From: Bacillota bacterium
GTDB taxonomy: Bacteria > Bacillota > Clostridia > Lachnospirales > Lachnospiraceae
Reading direction: 5' to 3'
Assembly (NCBI GenBank): GCA_023398855.1
Contig: JAEWRS010000018.1
Span: 1 to 10,060, forward strand
Length of the DNA: 10,060 nucleotides
Every line of letters begins with the position of its first letter. Position 1 is the stretch's first letter. Under the pieces are notes generated by a model, which was not told the DNA's origin, did not search any database, and worked only from the letters and a program-made list of their open reading frames with translations. Shown in pieces: positions 1-7,978 of the stretch. The position numbers and the translations under genes were made by a program.

Positions 1-2
1 GA

Positions 3-1520
3 ATACAGCAAGATACGTTAAGGCAAAAAATAGAACTACAAAAGAAAAAGGTTGAAGAAACCGCAAAATCTTACGATAAAATTGTTGCCGCTCACGGTTA
101 CGAGTCAAAAGCAGCTGATCAGGCGGATAAGGCGTTACTAAACGAAAGAACAACACTTTTAAAACTTGAAGGTTCTTTAAAGGATACAGAAGAACAAATA
201 AAGAATACTTCTGACAAGAACAGATCTTTCGGTGACGCAATAAGAGATGTTGCGGATTTTATTGGACTTGAAGCAAACCCCGCGATAGAAAAGTTTGCAG
301 GAAAATTTGATGGAGTAGATGAAAGCATTGGAACAGCTATACTAACAATCGGAACAATGGTTACGACACTTGGGGCTTTAACTTTAAGTACAGCAGACAG
401 TGCAAGAGAGATAACAAACGTTTCGCAACGTATGGGCATGACAACAGATCAGTATCAAGAATGGGACTACATAATGAAGACGGTTGGTAGTGATGCTGAA
501 AGCATGACTGGTGATATCGCAGCTCTTGCAGAAAAGGCGCTTGATGCTACGGATAAAACCAGTGATACGGCTAAAACATTTCGTTTACTCGGAGTTAATG
601 TACGCGATTCACATGGGGCCCTAAAATCTCAAAATGAACTTTTTTCAGATGTTATAAGGGGTTTGCAGAAGATGGAAGACGTAACTAAAAGAAATGCTAT
701 TGCGAGTGATTTACTATCTACCACTGGGGAAAACTTGGGGCCAGTGCTGAATATGACCAAAGAAGAATTGGCAGGCTTGAAACGAGAAGCACATGATACG
801 GGATATGTTATGGGGGAGGAGGCTCTAGAAAAGTTCAAAGCTCTAAATAAAGTTATGGATGATTTTAAGAATTCAGTTAAAGGGTTATCTAATAACTTTG
901 GAACCGTGTTGCTTCCATTGCTCACAGACTTTTTCTCTGTCATTTCGTCCATACCTACACCAGTATTGAGTATGATAATAACAATATCTGGAATAATACT
1001 TGCAATGTATAACATCGGAAAAGCAACGAGTAAGGCAATAGATGGATTCGGTAGTTTAAAAAATGCAATGGGAATATTTGATGCAAAGACGTTGAAAACG
1101 ATCGCAATAATTTGGGGTGTAGTCGCGGCATTAATCGCAATGGCTACCATCTTTGCTGTTATCATGGGGCAAGGTGATGCTGTGAGCCGGACAATGGATA
1201 GCGTTGGAAATAACGTAGCAAAAATCGGGAAAGGTTTACAAAACCAATCAAATCAAATAGCAAAATCTCAGTATTATGCATCTGGTACTGATTATGCTAC
1301 CGGAGGTAAGGCATGGGTAGGAGAACATGGACCGGAATTAGTGGAACTTCCGATAGGATCAAGAGTACTTAGCGCTACTGACTCTCAGAAATCATCTGGT
1401 GGTGATATGTATAATGTAAATGTTATATTAGATGCAAAAAATGCAAGAGACTTTACAGATGCAGTTGATTTTATGCAAAAAATGAAGCCAGCAATCAGGG
1501 CAGGAAGGAGCAGGCTATAA
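3..1520 (+). CDS. Phage tail tape measure protein, 3' part (5' end outside window)
   Basis: The reading frame is open from the left edge, so only the last 505 residues are present. A tape measure protein sets tail length inside the tail tube and is delivered into the host envelope at infection. The visible part begins with a charged, helix-forming stretch rich in Lys, Glu and Gln (about residues 1-70). A segment QRMGMTTDQYQEWDYIMKTV (from 426) resembles the repeated 'lG...y..w..a....G' units of tape measure proteins. Two strongly hydrophobic stretches lie at about 960-1016 and 1098-1166. The C-terminus carries the very typical GGKAWVGEHGPELVELP motif (about 1305-1355). The ATG at 357 is internal and is not the start. 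The stop overlaps the next gene's start (TAATG). The family call is confident; the upstream length is unknown. Confidence 0.9.
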   Translation: MQQDTLRQKIELQKKKVEETAKSYDKIVAAHGYESKAADQADKALLNERTTLLKLEGSLKDTEEQIKNTSDKNRSFGDAIRDVADFIGLEANPAIEKFAGKFDGVDESIGTAILTIGTMVTTLGALTLSTADSAREITNVSQRMGMTTDQYQEWDYIMKTVGSDAESMTGDIAALAEKALDATDKTSDTAKTFRLLGVNVRDSHGALKSQNELFSDVIRGLQKMEDVTKRNAIASDLLSTTGENLGPVLNMTKEELAGLKREAHDTGYVMGEEALEKFKALNKVMDDFKNSVKGLSNNFGTVLLPLLTDFFSVISSIPTPVLSMIITISGIILAMYNIGKATSKAIDGFGSLKNAMGIFDAKTLKTIAIIWGVVAALIAMATIFAVIMGQGDAVSRTMDSVGNNVAKIGKGLQNQSNQIAKSQYYASGTDYATGGKAWVGEHGPELVELPIGSRVLSATDSQKSSGGDMYNVNVILDAKNARDFTDAVDFMQKMKPAIRAGRSRL

Positions 1521-3262
1521 TGGCAACACAGATAGTTCAGTGCAAGGCTGATACTTATGTATCTTTTCAATCTTATGCAGGAAATTTTAACGATTTAGAC
1601 TATATGCTTGTCAATCGCCCTGTCACCTACAGCGCCATGCTGGCTTTCATGCAATTTGATATTCCGCTACTACAAAACAAACAAATCACAAAATGCGAGT
1701 TGAAAATACATTGCACACAAAAAGGTAAAAAGTGCATTTTAGATGCGGCTCAATACGACATACCTGTAAGCGTAAATACGCTAACTGGAAAAATCGTACA
1801 CGATACCTACAGAGACAGCGATATGGCCCACTCTCCAACAACTATCATATCTTCCGTTACAATGTCCAATGTAAATGAGTGGATTACATGGGACGTAACA
1901 AGCATAGTATCGAATGCGCTTGGGATAGATAATGTGGTGCTTGGGATACAGGACTTGGAAACCAATACCTCTATAACGGAGTGGTGGAAATTTTCATCAA
2001 GAGAATCTGGAAATGTGCCATATATCGAAATCACTTATAGTGATGCGGTACCTGACCTTCCAACCATACTTTACCCAAACGGCGATGTGATAGAAAAAGG
2101 GAACGCTCTGACTTTTCAGTGGCGGCATAATTCACTTTATGATACAGGCCAGACAAAGTATGATTTTGGTTGGAGGCAGCAAGGCAATTCCTCATGGACA
2201 GATGCCTTAGGTATCATCACGACACAGCAAAGCCGGACGCTTGAAACAAACTCTATGCCTACCGGGATCATTGAGTGGAGGGTAAGAACATACAACGCTA
2301 TCAATGCGGTTTCTGAGTACGCTTACGGGTCGTTTGAGCTTACAGGACGGCCCGTGGCTCCAATCATAGATACCATGAAAAATGATGCTGTTACTGAAAT
2401 CACATGGAGAAGTAACGCTTCTGAGACTGCAGTTTTTCGTTTATTGATTTACCAAGGTTCAGTGTTGATACATGATAGCGGTGATATGCCAGGAGGGCTA
2501 ACAAGTTCATATATCCCTAACATGATGTTTCCAAGCGGCACATACACAGTAAAGATGCGCATAGGAAGCGTATATGGCGTTTGGTCGGACGAAAGCGCAA
2601 AGGTGTTTACTATATCGGCCTCAGTGCCAAGCACGCCAGACATAACCTTGTCTGTTACTCATGGAGGGATAGTAGTTAACACCACTTCTACGGCAGCAGA
2701 TAAAATTGTTTATCGTTCAGAAGATGGGATTGCATTTATACCAATTGGGCGGTTTTCTGGATCTGAATATACTGATTATGCCGTGAAATCTGATGTTATG
2801 TACGATTACTTTATCAGGGCGCATAACGGCAGCTATGCAGATAGCGGTAAACAATCAATTAAGGTAAAATACAAAGGTGCTTTGTTATCTGAAATAAACA
2901 ACCAGAATGATTATATTGAAATTTATAAATCGGATAGCGATTGGTTTAATAGCATAAAATCAAAGTTTTCGAACGAGGCAGAACTTATAGAATACGAAGG
3001 ACGCACCTATCCCATAAAAGAATCTGGGGTTCATAAAGAATTTGGAATTGGAATTACATTTTATCTCAGCAATGAAAATGCAAAAAGGATTGAATCGCTA
3101 TATGGCTTAAATGGGATTTACTTATTCAGAAATAATGAAAAGTGTTTCTGCTGCGAAATTGGAGAGTTAGGACATGAGAATACATTATTTAACGCTGGAA
3201 AGAATGTGGAAATATCATTAAGCCAGATTGATTATAGTCTGGAGGTGAGGTTTGATGTATAG
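1520..3262 (+). CDS. DNRLRE/fibronectin-like distal tail protein
   Basis: A 580-residue protein starting at an ATG that overlaps the previous stop, with GGAAGGAG at 1503-1510 as ribosome binding site. Residues 1-174 look like a DNRLRE (beta-sandwich, carbohydrate-binding-like) domain: ADTYVSF near the start, then LAFMQFDIP, WITWDVTSIV and a closing VPYIEITYSD. Three Fn3-like beta domains follow, at about 177-276, 277-367 and 369-451, with conserved Trp/Tyr patterns such as TFQWRHN and EWRVRTYN. The last ~130 residues (452-580) have no Fn3 look and may be the tail-anchoring, Dit-like part. The position between tape measure and tail hub is where distal tail proteins are normally encoded, so I infer a tail-tip component that may bind surface glycans. 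The Dit role is inference; the domain layout is read from the sequence. Confidence 0.7.
   Translation: MATQIVQCKADTYVSFQSYAGNFNDLDYMLVNRPVTYSAMLAFMQFDIPLLQNKQITKCELKIHCTQKGKKCILDAAQYDIPVSVNTLTGKIVHDTYRDSDMAHSPTTIISSVTMSNVNEWITWDVTSIVSNALGIDNVVLGIQDLETNTSITEWWKFSSRESGNVPYIEITYSDAVPDLPTILYPNGDVIEKGNALTFQWRHNSLYDTGQTKYDFGWRQQGNSSWTDALGIITTQQSRTLETNSMPTGIIEWRVRTYNAINAVSEYAYGSFELTGRPVAPIIDTMKNDAVTEITWRSNASETAVFRLLIYQGSVLIHDSGDMPGGLTSSYIPNMMFPSGTYTVKMRIGSVYGVWSDESAKVFTISASVPSTPDITLSVTHGGIVVNTTSTAADKIVYRSEDGIAFIPIGRFSGSEYTDYAVKSDVMYDYFIRAHNGSYADSGKQSIKVKYKGALLSEINNQNDYIEIYKSDSDWFNSIKSKFSNEAELIEYEGRTYPIKESGVHKEFGIGITFYLSNENAKRIESLYGLNGIYLFRNNEKCFCCEIGELGHENTLFNAGKNVEISLSQIDYSLEVRFDV
3241..3250 (+). 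promoter_or_regulatory. Ribosome binding site that decides the start of the tail hub gene
   Basis: GGAGGTGAGG lies inside the end of the preceding gene. The frame also has a TTG at 3252, but the ATG at 3255 is better spaced (8 bases after GGAGGT) and is the preferred start codon. Confidence 0.7.
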
Positions 3263-4358
3263 CCTTGCACAGGGGCCATATACCCATAAAGATGTGTTAA
3301 GAATGCTTGAGTCTGACCGTACTATAAATTTTCGGTACGAATTGCTCGACAAAAATGAAGTAAAACTGAAAGACTTGGAAAACGTGAGTGGTAATATTCG
3401 ATTTGACAGTTCTCAGGAAATCATGGGTACCGCTTCACTCACAATAAGGGAAATTGGGGACGTAGACCTTAAGACAGTGGATTTTAGGGTGCGTCCTTTC
3501 TTCCGGTTAAAATCGCCTACAGGCTGGCTTGAGTATCCTCTTGGCACTTATATCATGAGCAGCCCGGAAAGATCCAGGCAGGGCGGAGGAGTGCTGCAGC
3601 AAGTAGATTGCTATGACTATGGCACTATCTTGAAAGAAGATAAGATCACAACCAGACTATTTATTGCTGCAGGCACAAACTATGTTACGCAGGTTCGAAG
3701 CATTATAACGGCAGCGGGAATCAAAAAAACCAATATTGAAACATCTATCCTCACGGTAGGCACAGCTTTAGAGTTTGAGATCGGCACAAGCAAACTGGAC
3801 ATTATAAATTCACTGCTGACAGCTATAAACTATGAGCCTTTGCATTTTGACAACCGCGGATATGCGGTCAGCCGTAGATATGTTGAACCGCTTAACAGAC
3901 CAACGGAGCAAGCTTACCAGACAAACGACAGAAGCATTATAAAGGGAGGAGCAAAACAGAGCGTTGATATTTACAATGTGCCTAACATCTTCGTAAGATA
4001 TACAGACGATCCGGACGGTGTTGAACTTCGCAGCCAATATGTAAACGACAGCGTAGCAAGCGTGATATCGACAGCTAGTCGTGGCCGCAATGTGGTTGAT
4101 ATTGAAAGCGTTAACGACATAGCTGACCAGGCGACACTTAACGATCTTGTCAGGCGTATTGCCATTGAGAAAAGCCAGACATATGATGCTGTTATACTGC
4201 CTACAGCTTTAATGCCACATCACTCTTACCGTGACTGTATTTACGTTGGAGAGGACGGTTTGGGAGTAGGGAATAAATATATTGAATACGCATGGGAAAT
4301 GGATTTAAGCATTGGTGGCACAATGGCACATACTTTGAAAAGGGTGGTGAAGCTGTGA
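3255..4358 (+). CDS. Phage tail hub/baseplate protein (XkdQ or ReqiPepy6 Gp37-like)
   Basis: A 367-residue protein read from ATG 3255, overlapping the previous gene by 8 bases. The N-terminal third has a repeated beta pattern (FRYELLDKNEVKLKDL, then IMGTASLTIREIG and WLEYPLGTYIMSSPERS) typical of the Gp37-like/XkdQ-like tail proteins that form the hub ring under the tail tube. A middle segment, LEFEIGTSKLDIINSLLTAI followed by NYEPLHFDNRGY, is also characteristic of this family. Position after the distal tail protein and before a small OB-like protein and BppU fits a hub or tail-associated protein (gp27-like fold, known from the family). No catalytic motif is visible, so a peptidase role as in some tail-associated lysins is not supported. 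The stop overlaps the GTG start of the next gene (GTGA). Confidence 0.75.
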   Translation: MYSLAQGPYTHKDVLRMLESDRTINFRYELLDKNEVKLKDLENVSGNIRFDSSQEIMGTASLTIREIGDVDLKTVDFRVRPFFRLKSPTGWLEYPLGTYIMSSPERSRQGGGVLQQVDCYDYGTILKEDKITTRLFIAAGTNYVTQVRSIITAAGIKKTNIETSILTVGTALEFEIGTSKLDIINSLLTAINYEPLHFDNRGYAVSRRYVEPLNRPTEQAYQTNDRSIIKGGAKQSVDIYNVPNIFVRYTDDPDGVELRSQYVNDSVASVISTASRGRNVVDIESVNDIADQATLNDLVRRIAIEKSQTYDAVILPTALMPHHSYRDCIYVGEDGLGVGNKYIEYAWEMDLSIGGTMAHTLKRVVKL

Positions 4359-4600
4359 ATTATAACAATCCGGGAGAACAACTTGACGAAATGAAATTAC
4401 TGTTTGATGGTGATAAAGCGTATCGAATGGCAGTGGTGGACAATGTCACAAGTGGAAGACCATACATTAGGTTTTACGGCGAGACTACGGCAAGCCAGAA
4501 GCAGTATAAGTTTCTTCAATCATATACTCCGGCAGAGGGAGATAAGGTCCTTATGGCTCGCGTAGCAAAGTCTTATGTGATACTTGGAAAGGTGGTTTAA
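4355..4600 (+). CDS. Small OB-fold-like baseplate protein
   Basis: An 81-residue protein with a GTG start at 4355 that overlaps the previous stop in GTGA, preceded by an AGGGTGG-type site at 4341-4347. A longer in-frame start at 4292 would lie 67 bases inside the hub gene and adds a sequence unlike the rest, so it is rejected. The core PYIRFYGE, then QKQYKFLQSYTPAEGDKVLM and a closing KSYVILGKVV is a beta-rich pattern like the short OB-barrel proteins found beside tail hub genes in many Firmicutes phages. Translational coupling with the hub gene suggests they act in one assembly. The fold assignment is inference from pattern and context. Confidence 0.65.
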   Translation: MNYNNPGEQLDEMKLLFDGDKAYRMAVVDNVTSGRPYIRFYGETTASQKQYKFLQSYTPAEGDKVLMARVAKSYVILGKVV

Positions 4601-4601
4601 T

Positions 4602-5492
4602 ATGAATTATGATATAGCACTGAATGCAAACGACAGTGGCATACTGGAAACACAGTATTCCTTCACTCAGGGAGATTATGGGCAGATACAATTTAGCATT
4701 CGGGTTAAAGCTGATGGCCAGTATATAGTCAACGCTCAACGGGCCTATATTGTCTTTACACTGTCAAATGGCATGATTGTTACGGGCGCGGATATGCCAA
4801 AGAGCATTGCAACTTATACTTATGTTTTTCAAGGAAATGAATTGCAGTCGCCAGGAAAAGTGGTTGCAGATGTAAAACTGGTGTATGCAAATGGCCAGAT
4901 ATCGTCAAATAAGTTTACCTTCATATGTCGCTATGATCCGCTAGCAGACAAATCCGTTCCTGCGGCACCGTACATAACGGAGTTGCAACAAATCGTAGAT
5001 GACGGACAAGAAAAAATAAATTACCTTCAAGACCTAATTGACGCACTTCAAGGTAGCGCCGGATCAACCGCATTGACAAGAAGTGACTTGCAGAATACGC
5101 GTAGCCCGATAAGCGCAGGCGTAAAGGCAATAGATGCCCAACTGGCACAATATATACTTTTAAAAGAAGACCTTGTTAATCAATTTATAAATGATTCTAC
5201 TAAACCGGCAAGCGCGGCATTAGTCTACTCTCTTTTGAAACTTCAATATCTTGAACTCCAATATGTGGTTGATGTTTTGGTGACAAACGCAGAACAAGCA
5301 ATTGCTTGGTGGAATGGAGAACCATCTCTAACAAACAAAACACTAGTTAGTGTTTTTGCTACCACTGTTGATGGTTGGTCTAATGGAATATTTTTGTACT
5401 CTCCGCCTTACATAAAAGGTGAAAATATTTGCATGCGATTTTCGGAAGCACAGAAGTATACAATAGTACTCAGATATTTATATATCAACTAA
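4602..5492 (+). CDS. BppU-like upper baseplate protein
   Basis: A 296-residue protein. The ATG at 4602 is chosen over the in-frame TTG at 4584 because AAAGGTGG at 4588-4595 ends six bases before it. Residues 1-115 match the usual BppU N-terminal pattern: a beta-rich domain with DIALNAND at the start, QGDYGQIQFSIRV, a central AYIVFTLSNG and ...KFTFICRYDPLA at the end. In lactococcal phages this domain docks a receptor-binding protein to the tail tip. A helical stretch follows (about 124-150, TELQQIVDDGQEKINYLQDL), likely coiled coil, then a helical linker (about 175-235). The last ~60 residues look like a small beta domain, presumably the exposed end. Place in the operon agrees. The function of the C-terminal part is unknown. 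Confidence 0.75.
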   Translation: MNYDIALNANDSGILETQYSFTQGDYGQIQFSIRVKADGQYIVNAQRAYIVFTLSNGMIVTGADMPKSIATYTYVFQGNELQSPGKVVADVKLVYANGQISSNKFTFICRYDPLADKSVPAAPYITELQQIVDDGQEKINYLQDLIDALQGSAGSTALTRSDLQNTRSPISAGVKAIDAQLAQYILLKEDLVNQFINDSTKPASAALVYSLLKLQYLELQYVVDVLVTNAEQAIAWWNGEPSLTNKTLVSVFATTVDGWSNGIFLYSPPYIKGENICMRFSEAQKYTIVLRYLYIN

Positions 5493-5554
5493 TAATTCGT
5501 TTCATACATAAAAAACAAAAAATTCTTACATAGATGCAAGTTGAGAGAAAGCAT

Positions 5555-5559
5555 GAGGA
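5555..5559 (+). promoter_or_regulatory. Ribosome binding site that decides the holin start
   Basis: GAGGA sits eight bases before ATG 5568. The frame is open upstream to a TTG at 5541 and an ATG at 5553, but neither has a better-placed site, and start 5568 gives the usual holin N-terminus. Confidence 0.6.
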
Positions 5560-5567
5560 ATTATAAA

Positions 5568-5990
5568 ATGAAAGAAAAAACTGTTTGTGTTGTATTTGGC
5601 ATACTCGCCCCAATCGGCGCTAAAGTCTTTGGCGCGTGGACTCCTAATCTTGGTGTAGTGCTTATCATGATGGGGATTGACATGATAATGGGAGTGATCG
5701 TAGCGTTGTTTTTCAAAAATTCTCCAAAAACAAAAAGTGGAGCTGCAAGTTCTGATGCTATGTGGCGTGGGATCATGAAAAAATTTGGAATGATTTTTGT
5801 CATTGCTACAGCACACCAGATCGATGTTGCTATCGGAATCAACTACATAATGATCGCCACGATATATGGATTTATCGCAAATGAAGCACTATCAATCGTA
5901 GAAAATGCGGGGCTTATGGGAATTGTTAAATCCGATATACTCATGAACGCTATCGAAGTGCTTAAAAACAAATCAAATAAAACAGAGTAA
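5568..5990 (+). CDS. Phage holin (toxin secretion/phage lysis holin family)
   Basis: A 140-residue, very hydrophobic protein. Predicted membrane segments lie at about residues 5-24, 26-48, 72-90 and 92-112, separated by a basic, small-residue loop (KNSPKTKSGAASSDAMWRG). The segment NLGVVLIMMGIDMIMGVIVA, the SSDAMWRGIMKK stretch and the EALSIVENAGLMG stretch near the end are typical of the phage_holin_4/Cph1-like family (TcdE and relatives). A holin accumulates in the cytoplasmic membrane and opens holes at a set time so the endolysin can reach the wall. It is directly followed by the endolysin gene, which confirms a lysis cassette. The hydrophilic C-terminus (KNKSNKTE) is normal. Confidence 0.9.
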   Translation: MKEKTVCVVFGILAPIGAKVFGAWTPNLGVVLIMMGIDMIMGVIVALFFKNSPKTKSGAASSDAMWRGIMKKFGMIFVIATAHQIDVAIGINYIMIATIYGFIANEALSIVENAGLMGIVKSDILMNAIEVLKNKSNKTE

Positions 5991-5996
5991 TGTATG

Positions 5997-6021
5997 GGGC
6001 CGGGTTATACTCGGTCCTTTT
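5997..6021 (+). terminator. GU-rich hairpin with T-run between holin and endolysin
   Basis: GGGCCGGG (5997-6004) can pair with CTCGGTCC (6010-6017) over eight positions including two G-U pairs, with a TTATA loop and a TTTT run behind it. This is the shape of a weak intrinsic terminator or attenuator. It overlaps sequence that could be read as an N-terminal extension of the endolysin, which supports the later start at 6039. Whether it reduces transcription of the endolysin is inference. Confidence 0.45.
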
Positions 6022-6026
6022 CGATT

Positions 6027-6030
6027 GGAG
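6027..6030 (+). promoter_or_regulatory. Ribosome binding site that decides the endolysin start
   Basis: GGAG lies eight bases before ATG 6039. The upstream in-frame ATG at 5994 lacks a comparable site and would read through the hairpin, so 6039 is preferred. Confidence 0.6.
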
Positions 6031-6038
6031 AAATAACT

Positions 6039-6878
6039 ATGATGGCAGAGCAGCAAAGACAAAAGATATGCGACAAATATGGCATTATAATCGGTAGAAA
6101 CATTTACAGTCAGACTTTACGCGATTACTGCTTTGTACCATACAAAGATGATAAATATTATAGTGATTGTAGTAGCTCCATTAGTTATGCGTATAAAGAG
6201 GCAGGATACGGCTTTGGAATTCTTAACACAGCCGGGATATACCAATCAGCTAAATTGACTACCGTTGATGCGGATATCGCAGCAGGAATCCCGGATATAT
6301 CGTTTCTGCGTAAAGGGGATATGTTGGAGTTTGCCGGGACTGACGCAAGTAGACCCCTTAAGATTGGTCATGTAGAAATGTACTGTGGTAATGGAATTAT
6401 ATGCGGACACGGCAGCGGTACGCCATCTTATAAGGATATAGCAGCCTATTGCAAGGGCAGATACAATTCATGGGCTGCAGGAGGCTGGCGTAAAGGACTT
6501 GTGTGTGTACGCAGATACATACAGGATGATGTGCAGCCTATTCCTGAACCAATAAAGCAATTAGGCTGGAACCGGGAACCGGACGGTTGGAAGTTTTATC
6601 TTGGTAACTCTGGAGATCCGGTAAGAAATTCCTGGTATCTGGACTCTGACGGAAAATGGTATTGGTTTGACGGCGCCGGGATTATGGTGAAAAATGTATG
6701 GTATCAGTATCAGGGTGACTGGTATTATCTCGGAGAAGATGGAGCCATGGTTAAGGGCCTACAGGCTTCTGGCGGAAAGTGGTATTACCTTGATCAGGAT
6801 GGAAAGCTGGCTATAAAACCCGTAACGCTCACACCGGATCATGACGGAGCCTTAAAGTATCCGCAGCTTGCGCAGTAG
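6039..6878 (+). CDS. Endolysin: NlpC/P60-like domain plus choline-binding-type wall repeats
   Basis: A 279-residue lysin, start at 6039 (a second ATG at 6042). Residues 1-160 look like an NlpC/P60-type cysteine peptidase or amidase: YYSDCSSSISYAYKEAGYG gives the nucleophile Cys44 and LKIGHVEMYCG gives His111; His124 in CGHGSG is a possible third polar residue. A Pro-rich linker (QPIPEPIKQLG, about 166-176) leads to choline/glucan-binding-type repeats at about 178-258, built around WYLDSDGKWYWFDGAGIMVK, DWYYLGEDGAMVKG and KWYYLDQDGKLA. Such repeats hold a lysin on wall teichoic or similar polymers. No signal peptide is seen, so release would depend on the holin encoded just before. The exact bond cleaved cannot be read from sequence. 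A host exo-enzyme is a remote alternative given the holin neighbour. Confidence 0.88.
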   Translation: MMAEQQRQKICDKYGIIIGRNIYSQTLRDYCFVPYKDDKYYSDCSSSISYAYKEAGYGFGILNTAGIYQSAKLTTVDADIAAGIPDISFLRKGDMLEFAGTDASRPLKIGHVEMYCGNGIICGHGSGTPSYKDIAAYCKGRYNSWAAGGWRKGLVCVRRYIQDDVQPIPEPIKQLGWNREPDGWKFYLGNSGDPVRNSWYLDSDGKWYWFDGAGIMVKNVWYQYQGDWYYLGEDGAMVKGLQASGGKWYYLDQDGKLAIKPVTLTPDHDGALKYPQLAQ

Positions 6879-6893
6879 AAAGGTGGACTTTTT

Positions 6894-7820
6894 ATGCAAT
6901 TGAACTTTAACGTTACTAAACAAACTTTAACCAGATCAGATAACGAGGCTCCGGCATCTGGAAGCGTTGAATACTTGGAAGCAAAGTTTACATTTTCTGG
7001 CGATTGGGAAGGTACTACTAAGACAGCAGTCTTTACAAGAAATTCTCTGGTGTTTAATCAACTTCTTGATAATGACGGAGTATGCAAAGTACCTCACGAT
7101 ATTATCGTAGCAAACGGCGCGGCCATTAGCGTTTTCGGCACTGACGGAACAAAAAGAATTACGACAAATCCACTGTTTGTTAGGATTAACTTAAGTGGAT
7201 ACAAAGACGGTATCACTCCTGAACCTCCTACACCTACTGTATATGAGCAGATCATAGAGAAGTTAGATGATGTAAAAGCAGAGATACCAGATGTTCCTAC
7301 GTGGGCCATGCAGCCAGACAAACCAACGTATACCGCATCAGAAGTAAGCGCGCTTCCAGATACAACGCCTATTCCAAATGTTCACGCATGGGCATTACAA
7401 GAAGAAAAACCAGTATATACAGCGACTGAAGTTGGCGCATTGCCCAATACAACGATTATACCAAATGTGCCGAATTGGGCGCTTCAACCCAACAAACCAA
7501 TTTATAATGCTGGAGAAGTCGGAGCAATTGCTTTCGGAACGTTTATCCCAACACAAGCAGATATGACAGGGGATATTATAACGACTCAACTAACAAACAG
7601 TCAGCAATATCCATTTAATAACTCGATCAAAACCATATCATTACCTTATGCAAAAAATAATTTGAATTACACTGTACAAATGGAAGTTGTATCCTATTCT
7701 GGTGGATTTGTTGGAGATATAAGCATAACAGAAAAAATGCTAAATGGATTCAAGATAGCAACTACTGGAAGCGCGACTTCTGTAAATTTAAAACTATATG
7801 TAAAAGGAGGGATATATTAA
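6894..7820 (+). CDS. Tail-fibre-like phage structural protein with three 29-residue repeats
   Basis: A 308-residue protein with AAAGGTGG at 6879-6886 and ATG 6894. Residues 1-105 form a beta-rich N-terminal domain (MQLNFNVTKQTLTR at the start, then KFTFSGDWEGTTKTAVFTRN and VPHDIIVANGAAISVFGTDG) of a kind common at the start of Clostridia phage fibre or baseplate proteins. A Pro/Thr-rich hinge and a short helix (YEQIIEKLDDVKAEI) follow. Residues 132-219 hold three units spaced exactly 29 residues, each with WA(M/L)Q..KP.Y.A.EV.A. Residues 220-308 are a beta-rich tip. Its place after the lysis genes and before the lectin-fold protein suggests a host-contact or adaptor role. That role is inference. 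Confidence 0.65.
   Translation: MQLNFNVTKQTLTRSDNEAPASGSVEYLEAKFTFSGDWEGTTKTAVFTRNSLVFNQLLDNDGVCKVPHDIIVANGAAISVFGTDGTKRITTNPLFVRINLSGYKDGITPEPPTPTVYEQIIEKLDDVKAEIPDVPTWAMQPDKPTYTASEVSALPDTTPIPNVHAWALQEEKPVYTATEVGALPNTTIIPNVPNWALQPNKPIYNAGEVGAIAFGTFIPTQADMTGDIITTQLTNSQQYPFNNSIKTISLPYAKNNLNYTVQMEVVSYSGGFVGDISITEKMLNGFKIATTGSATSVNLKLYVKGGIY
7287..7550 (+). repeat. Three imperfect 87-bp coding repeats in the fibre gene
   Basis: Tryptophans at codon positions 137, 166 and 195 (DNA 7302, 7389, 7476) head repeats of 29 residues. Conserved parts are WAxQ, KPxYxAxEVxA and the closing IPNV. The third unit diverges after EVGAI. DNA identity is only moderate, so these are old repeats. Confidence 0.8.
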
Positions 7821-7978
7821 TGCTTATCATTGTTAAATCAAAGGAAAACGAAGCACATAAAAACTCCATACTAAAATCATTTGGGGTAACTGGCGGCGCA
7901 ACACCCGAACAAAGAGAAGCCGCCGAAGTTATAGTTGCAAGATCATCAGAAGTAGTTTGCAAGGAGAAAAATAGATGA
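7820..7978 (+). CDS. Small conserved-looking phage protein of unknown function (52 aa)
   Basis: A 52-residue protein beginning MLIIVKSKENEAHKNSILKS and ending SSEVVCKEKNR. Its ATG overlaps the previous stop (TAATG) and is preceded by AAAAGGAGG at 7802-7810, so translation is well supported although the gene is short. It is highly charged, has a GGAT turn and a probable C-terminal helix (EQREAAEVIVARSSEVV), and lacks membrane segments. I do not recognise the family. The stop overlaps the next gene's ATG (ATGA), so it is probably made together with the 114-residue protein and the fibre protein. Confidence 0.7.
   Translation: MLIIVKSKENEAHKNSILKSFGVTGGATPEQREAAEVIVARSSEVVCKEKNR

Noticed and set aside
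629..1165. A 178-codon minus-strand frame opposite the tape measure gene.
   Set aside because: The + strand frame carries clear tape-measure motifs; the minus frame has no motif or start site.
4292..4354. Longer start for the small OB-like gene.
   Set aside because: The extension lies within the hub gene and lacks a ribosome binding site; the GTG at 4355 overlapping the hub stop is a normal coupled start.
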